This document shows positions 5,989-7,608 of a DNA stretch of 7,608 bases, in pieces. The position numbers and the translations under genes are program-made. Origin of the DNA: Burkholderiaceae bacterium (GTDB lineage: Bacteria > Pseudomonadota > Gammaproteobacteria > Burkholderiales > Burkholderiaceae_C); NCBI GenBank assembly GCA_023262365.1, contig JALRBF010000069.1, forward strand, positions 1 to 7,608, given 5' to 3'. The notes beneath the pieces are model-generated. The model searched no databases, was not told the DNA's origin, and worked only from the letters and a program-made list of their open reading frames with translations. Numbering within the stretch: position 1 is the first letter of the stretch; each line of letters begins with the position of its first letter.

Positions 5989-6825
5989 TCAGTGGTAGGG
6001 ATTGGGCATGCCAGGCGGGCGCGTTTTGAACCGCTTGTGCACCCACCAATACTGCGTGGGGTATTGGCGTGCCCACTGCGCAATGGTGTGGTTCATGCGT
6101 TGCGTGGCCTGCACCGAGTCGGCCCAATCGTCGCCGGTCATGAGAGGCATCAACTGCACGCGATAGCCTTGCCGGGTTAACGTGGTGAGCACCGGCTGCA
6201 CCGCGGCACCGCTTAGCACCGCCAGCCGCGGCAACACCGTGGCCGTGGCCGTGGGCACACCCATGAAGTCAACAAACACCGCATCACGCGCGCCCACATC
6301 CAAGTCGGGCAAGAGGTACAGCGCGCCGCCCTCGCGCAGCCAGCGCACCACGTCGCGTAACTGGCCGCGTTTGGCAAACAGGCGAGGGCGGCCAAAGCGG
6401 CTGCGGCCCCCCGCCATCCAACGGTTCAGCCACGCCATGCGTTGCGGCGCGTAAATGGTGGCCAGCCGCCCGGCGGGTTGGTTCAGCGTCAGCGCCGTCC
6501 AACCCGCGTCCAACCCCATGAAGTGCGGCGCAAACCACACCAGCGGGCCGGTTGCAGGGGCCTGTCCCTCGAGTTGAATCCGCCGGCGCAACAGCGCCGG
6601 CGAGCCGTGCCACAGCCACACCCGGTCCAGCCACGTCTGAGCAAAGTGCACCATCACCACCACGCTCCACCAGGCCCGGCGCCATGCGGACACGTGGGCA
6701 AAGCACAAGGCCAAGTTAATCGACACCACGCGGCGCCGGGGCCACGCCACGCACCACAACAACACGCCCAGCACCGCACCCACCGTGCGCCACAGCACCA
6801 AGGGCATCGCGGCCCAAATCGCCAT
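5989..6825 (-). CDS. LpxL/HtrB-family lipid A or lysophospholipid acyltransferase
   Basis: This 278-residue protein should transfer an acyl chain from acyl-ACP to a lipid A precursor or related lipid at the inner-membrane face. The catalytic HX4D motif is H101 to D106 (HFMGLD) in the context FAPHFMGLDAGW. Later blocks match the family: LYLLPDLDVGARDAVFVDFMGV (about 169-190) and the C-terminal WWVHKRFKTRPPG. Residues about 9-28 form an N-terminal hydrophobic anchor. It is slightly shorter than E. coli LpxL (306 residues). ATG 6825 is chosen because it overlaps the stop of the upstream permease as TGATG, with AGG four bases before it (6830-6832 on the complement); the open frame extends to 6885, but that part lies inside the permease gene. 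The coupling to a transporter gene is unusual. Acyl-chain and acceptor specificity cannot be told. Confidence 0.88.
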   Translation of the reverse strand: MAIWAAMPLVLWRTVGAVLGVLLWCVAWPRRRVVSINLALCFAHVSAWRRAWWSVVVMVHFAQTWLDRVWLWHGSPALLRRRIQLEGQAPATGPLVWFAPHFMGLDAGWTALTLNQPAGRLATIYAPQRMAWLNRWMAGGRSRFGRPRLFAKRGQLRDVVRWLREGGALYLLPDLDVGARDAVFVDFMGVPTATATVLPRLAVLSGAAVQPVLTTLTRQGYRVQLMPLMTGDDWADSVQATQRMNHTIAQWARQYPTQYWWVHKRFKTRPPGMPNPYH

Positions 6826-7608
6826 CACGCCTGCAGCGCCCGTTGCGTCTCGGCCGCGCGCTGGCGTGCGCGCCGCGCCACCCATACGCTGTAGGCTACC
6901 GCAGCGGTGGTCACGGCCAGCATCAACAACGTAGCGGCAGCAAATATGGTGGGGTTGATGCCACGCCGCGCGTAACCAAACACCACCTGCGGCAAGGTGT
7001 TTACCCCCGGGCCAGACAAAAATTCGGCAATCACCACGTCGTCAAACGACAAGGTAAACGCCAACAAAAACGCCGCCACCAAGGCCTGCGTCATGTTGGG
7101 CAAGGTCACCAGCATGAACACCTGATAGGGCCTTGCGCCTAAGTCCATGGCGGCCTCTTCCATGCTGCGGTCCATTTCGCTTAACCGCGCCTGCATCACC
7201 ACCATGGCGTAGGCACTGCCCAAGAGCGTATGCCCAATCACAATGGTAAGCACCCCGCGCTCGGGCCAACCCAGCAGGGTTTGCACGCCCACCATCAGCA
7301 GCAGCAGCGACAAACCAATCACCACCTCGGGCATGACCAGCGGCGCGTGCGCCATGCCAGCAAACAAGCTGCGTCCGCCAAAACGGCGGTAGCGCACCAA
7401 CACGTAAGCGGCAAACGTGCCCACCACCACCGAGAGCAGCCCGGCCAAGGTGGCCACCTGCAACGACAGCCAAAAGCCTTGCACCAGACGTGAGTCGTCG
7501 AACAACGCCTCGTACCAACGCCACGAAAAGCCGGTAAAGCGTGCGTCCTGACGCGTGCTGTTAAACGAAAACACCACCATGTACGCCAGCGGCGCGTACA
7601 AAAAGGCG
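6825..7608 (-). CDS. ABC transporter permease, PotC-like (5' end cut by window edge)
   Basis: These are the last 260 residues of an inner-membrane permease; the frame is open at the right edge, so the true start lies outside. The internal TTG and ATG near 7601 and 7580 are not taken as starts, because the sequence before them (AFLYAPLAYMVVFSFN) is the expected first membrane helix of PotC-type proteins. Several further hydrophobic segments follow. The EAA loop that contacts the ATPase is EEAAMDLGARPYQVFMLVTLP, and the PotC-like block SFDDVVIAEFLSGPGVNTLP comes after it. The C-terminus is a short arginine-rich cytoplasmic tail. Its ATPase and binding protein may be the Pot-type genes at 1-1767, about 5 kb away on the same strand, or may lie beyond the right edge. 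Its stop codon shares a base with the acyltransferase start. Confidence 0.92.
   Translation of the reverse strand, partial: AFLYAPLAYMVVFSFNSTRQDARFTGFSWRWYEALFDDSRLVQGFWLSLQVATLAGLLSVVVGTFAAYVLVRYRRFGGRSLFAGMAHAPLVMPEVVIGLSLLLLMVGVQTLLGWPERGVLTIVIGHTLLGSAYAMVVMQARLSEMDRSMEEAAMDLGARPYQVFMLVTLPNMTQALVAAFLLAFTLSFDDVVIAEFLSGPGVNTLPQVVFGYARRGINPTIFAAATLLMLAVTTAAVAYSVWVARRARQRAAETQRALQA

Noticed and set aside
5979..5996. Possible bidirectional terminator between upp and the acyltransferase gene
   Set aside because: Only a 5-bp stem (ACCAC/GTGGT) with an 8-base loop and no T-run on either strand. It is too weak to call, although the genes converge with just 18 bases between them.
6826..6885. Earlier start for the acyltransferase at 6885
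   Set aside because: It would add 20 residues inside the permease coding region, with no family support. The TGATG overlap start at 6825 fits better.
7296..7312. CAG-type triplet run suggestive of a microsatellite
   Set aside because: It is only about five units and encodes consecutive leucines in a permease membrane helix, so it is ordinary coding sequence.

Overview
The window is GC-rich, gene-dense chromosomal DNA. Codon choice and protein matches suggest a betaproteobacterium, most likely Burkholderiales and near Comamonadaceae; this is a judgement from recalled family resemblance, not from a search. Seven protein-coding genes are supported, two of them cut by the window edges. No RNA genes, insertion sequences or CRISPR arrays were seen. 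The longest stretch without a gene is the 279-base divergent region at 1768-2046.

Layout. On the left, on the minus strand, lie an ABC transporter ATPase of the polyamine (Pot) type (730-1767) and, downstream of it, the start of its periplasmic binding protein (1-685, cut at the left edge). A divergent control region rich in dyad symmetry follows (1768-2046). On the plus strand come a GntR/FCD regulator (2047-2757), a short spacer with two consecutive stem-loops and a -10-like box (2754-2813), and a tight three-gene operon: a GTP cyclohydrolase II-like protein of the Urc1 family (2851-4101), a DUF1688/Urc4 protein (4103-5317) and uracil phosphoribosyltransferase upp (5332-5970). Converging from the right on the minus strand are a PotC-type permease (6825-7608, cut at the right edge) and, overlapping it by one base, an LpxL/HtrB-type acyltransferase (5989-6825).

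How the parts may work together. The linked Urc1-Urc4-UPRT trio is the core of the URC uracil-catabolism pathway, first worked out in the yeast Lachancea (Saccharomyces) kluyveri. There uracil is converted to UMP and then broken down, with urea as an intermediate and 3-hydroxypropionate, ammonia and CO2 as products. The same gene linkage has been noted in bacteria, so the cassette is known, but the chemistry of Urc1 and Urc4 is to my knowledge poorly defined. The adjacent GntR/FCD protein is a natural candidate for a ligand-responsive regulator of this operon and perhaps of the divergent transporter. A perfect 12-bp palindrome (1973-1984) of the general form bound by such regulators lies upstream of it. 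The flanking Pot-type genes may import a pyrimidine or another amine compound; their substrate cannot be told from sequence.

The most interesting material is the URC cassette with a dedicated regulator, the divergence of its GTP cyclohydrolase II-like enzyme from true RibA, and the unusually dense inverted repeats in the divergent intergenic region.
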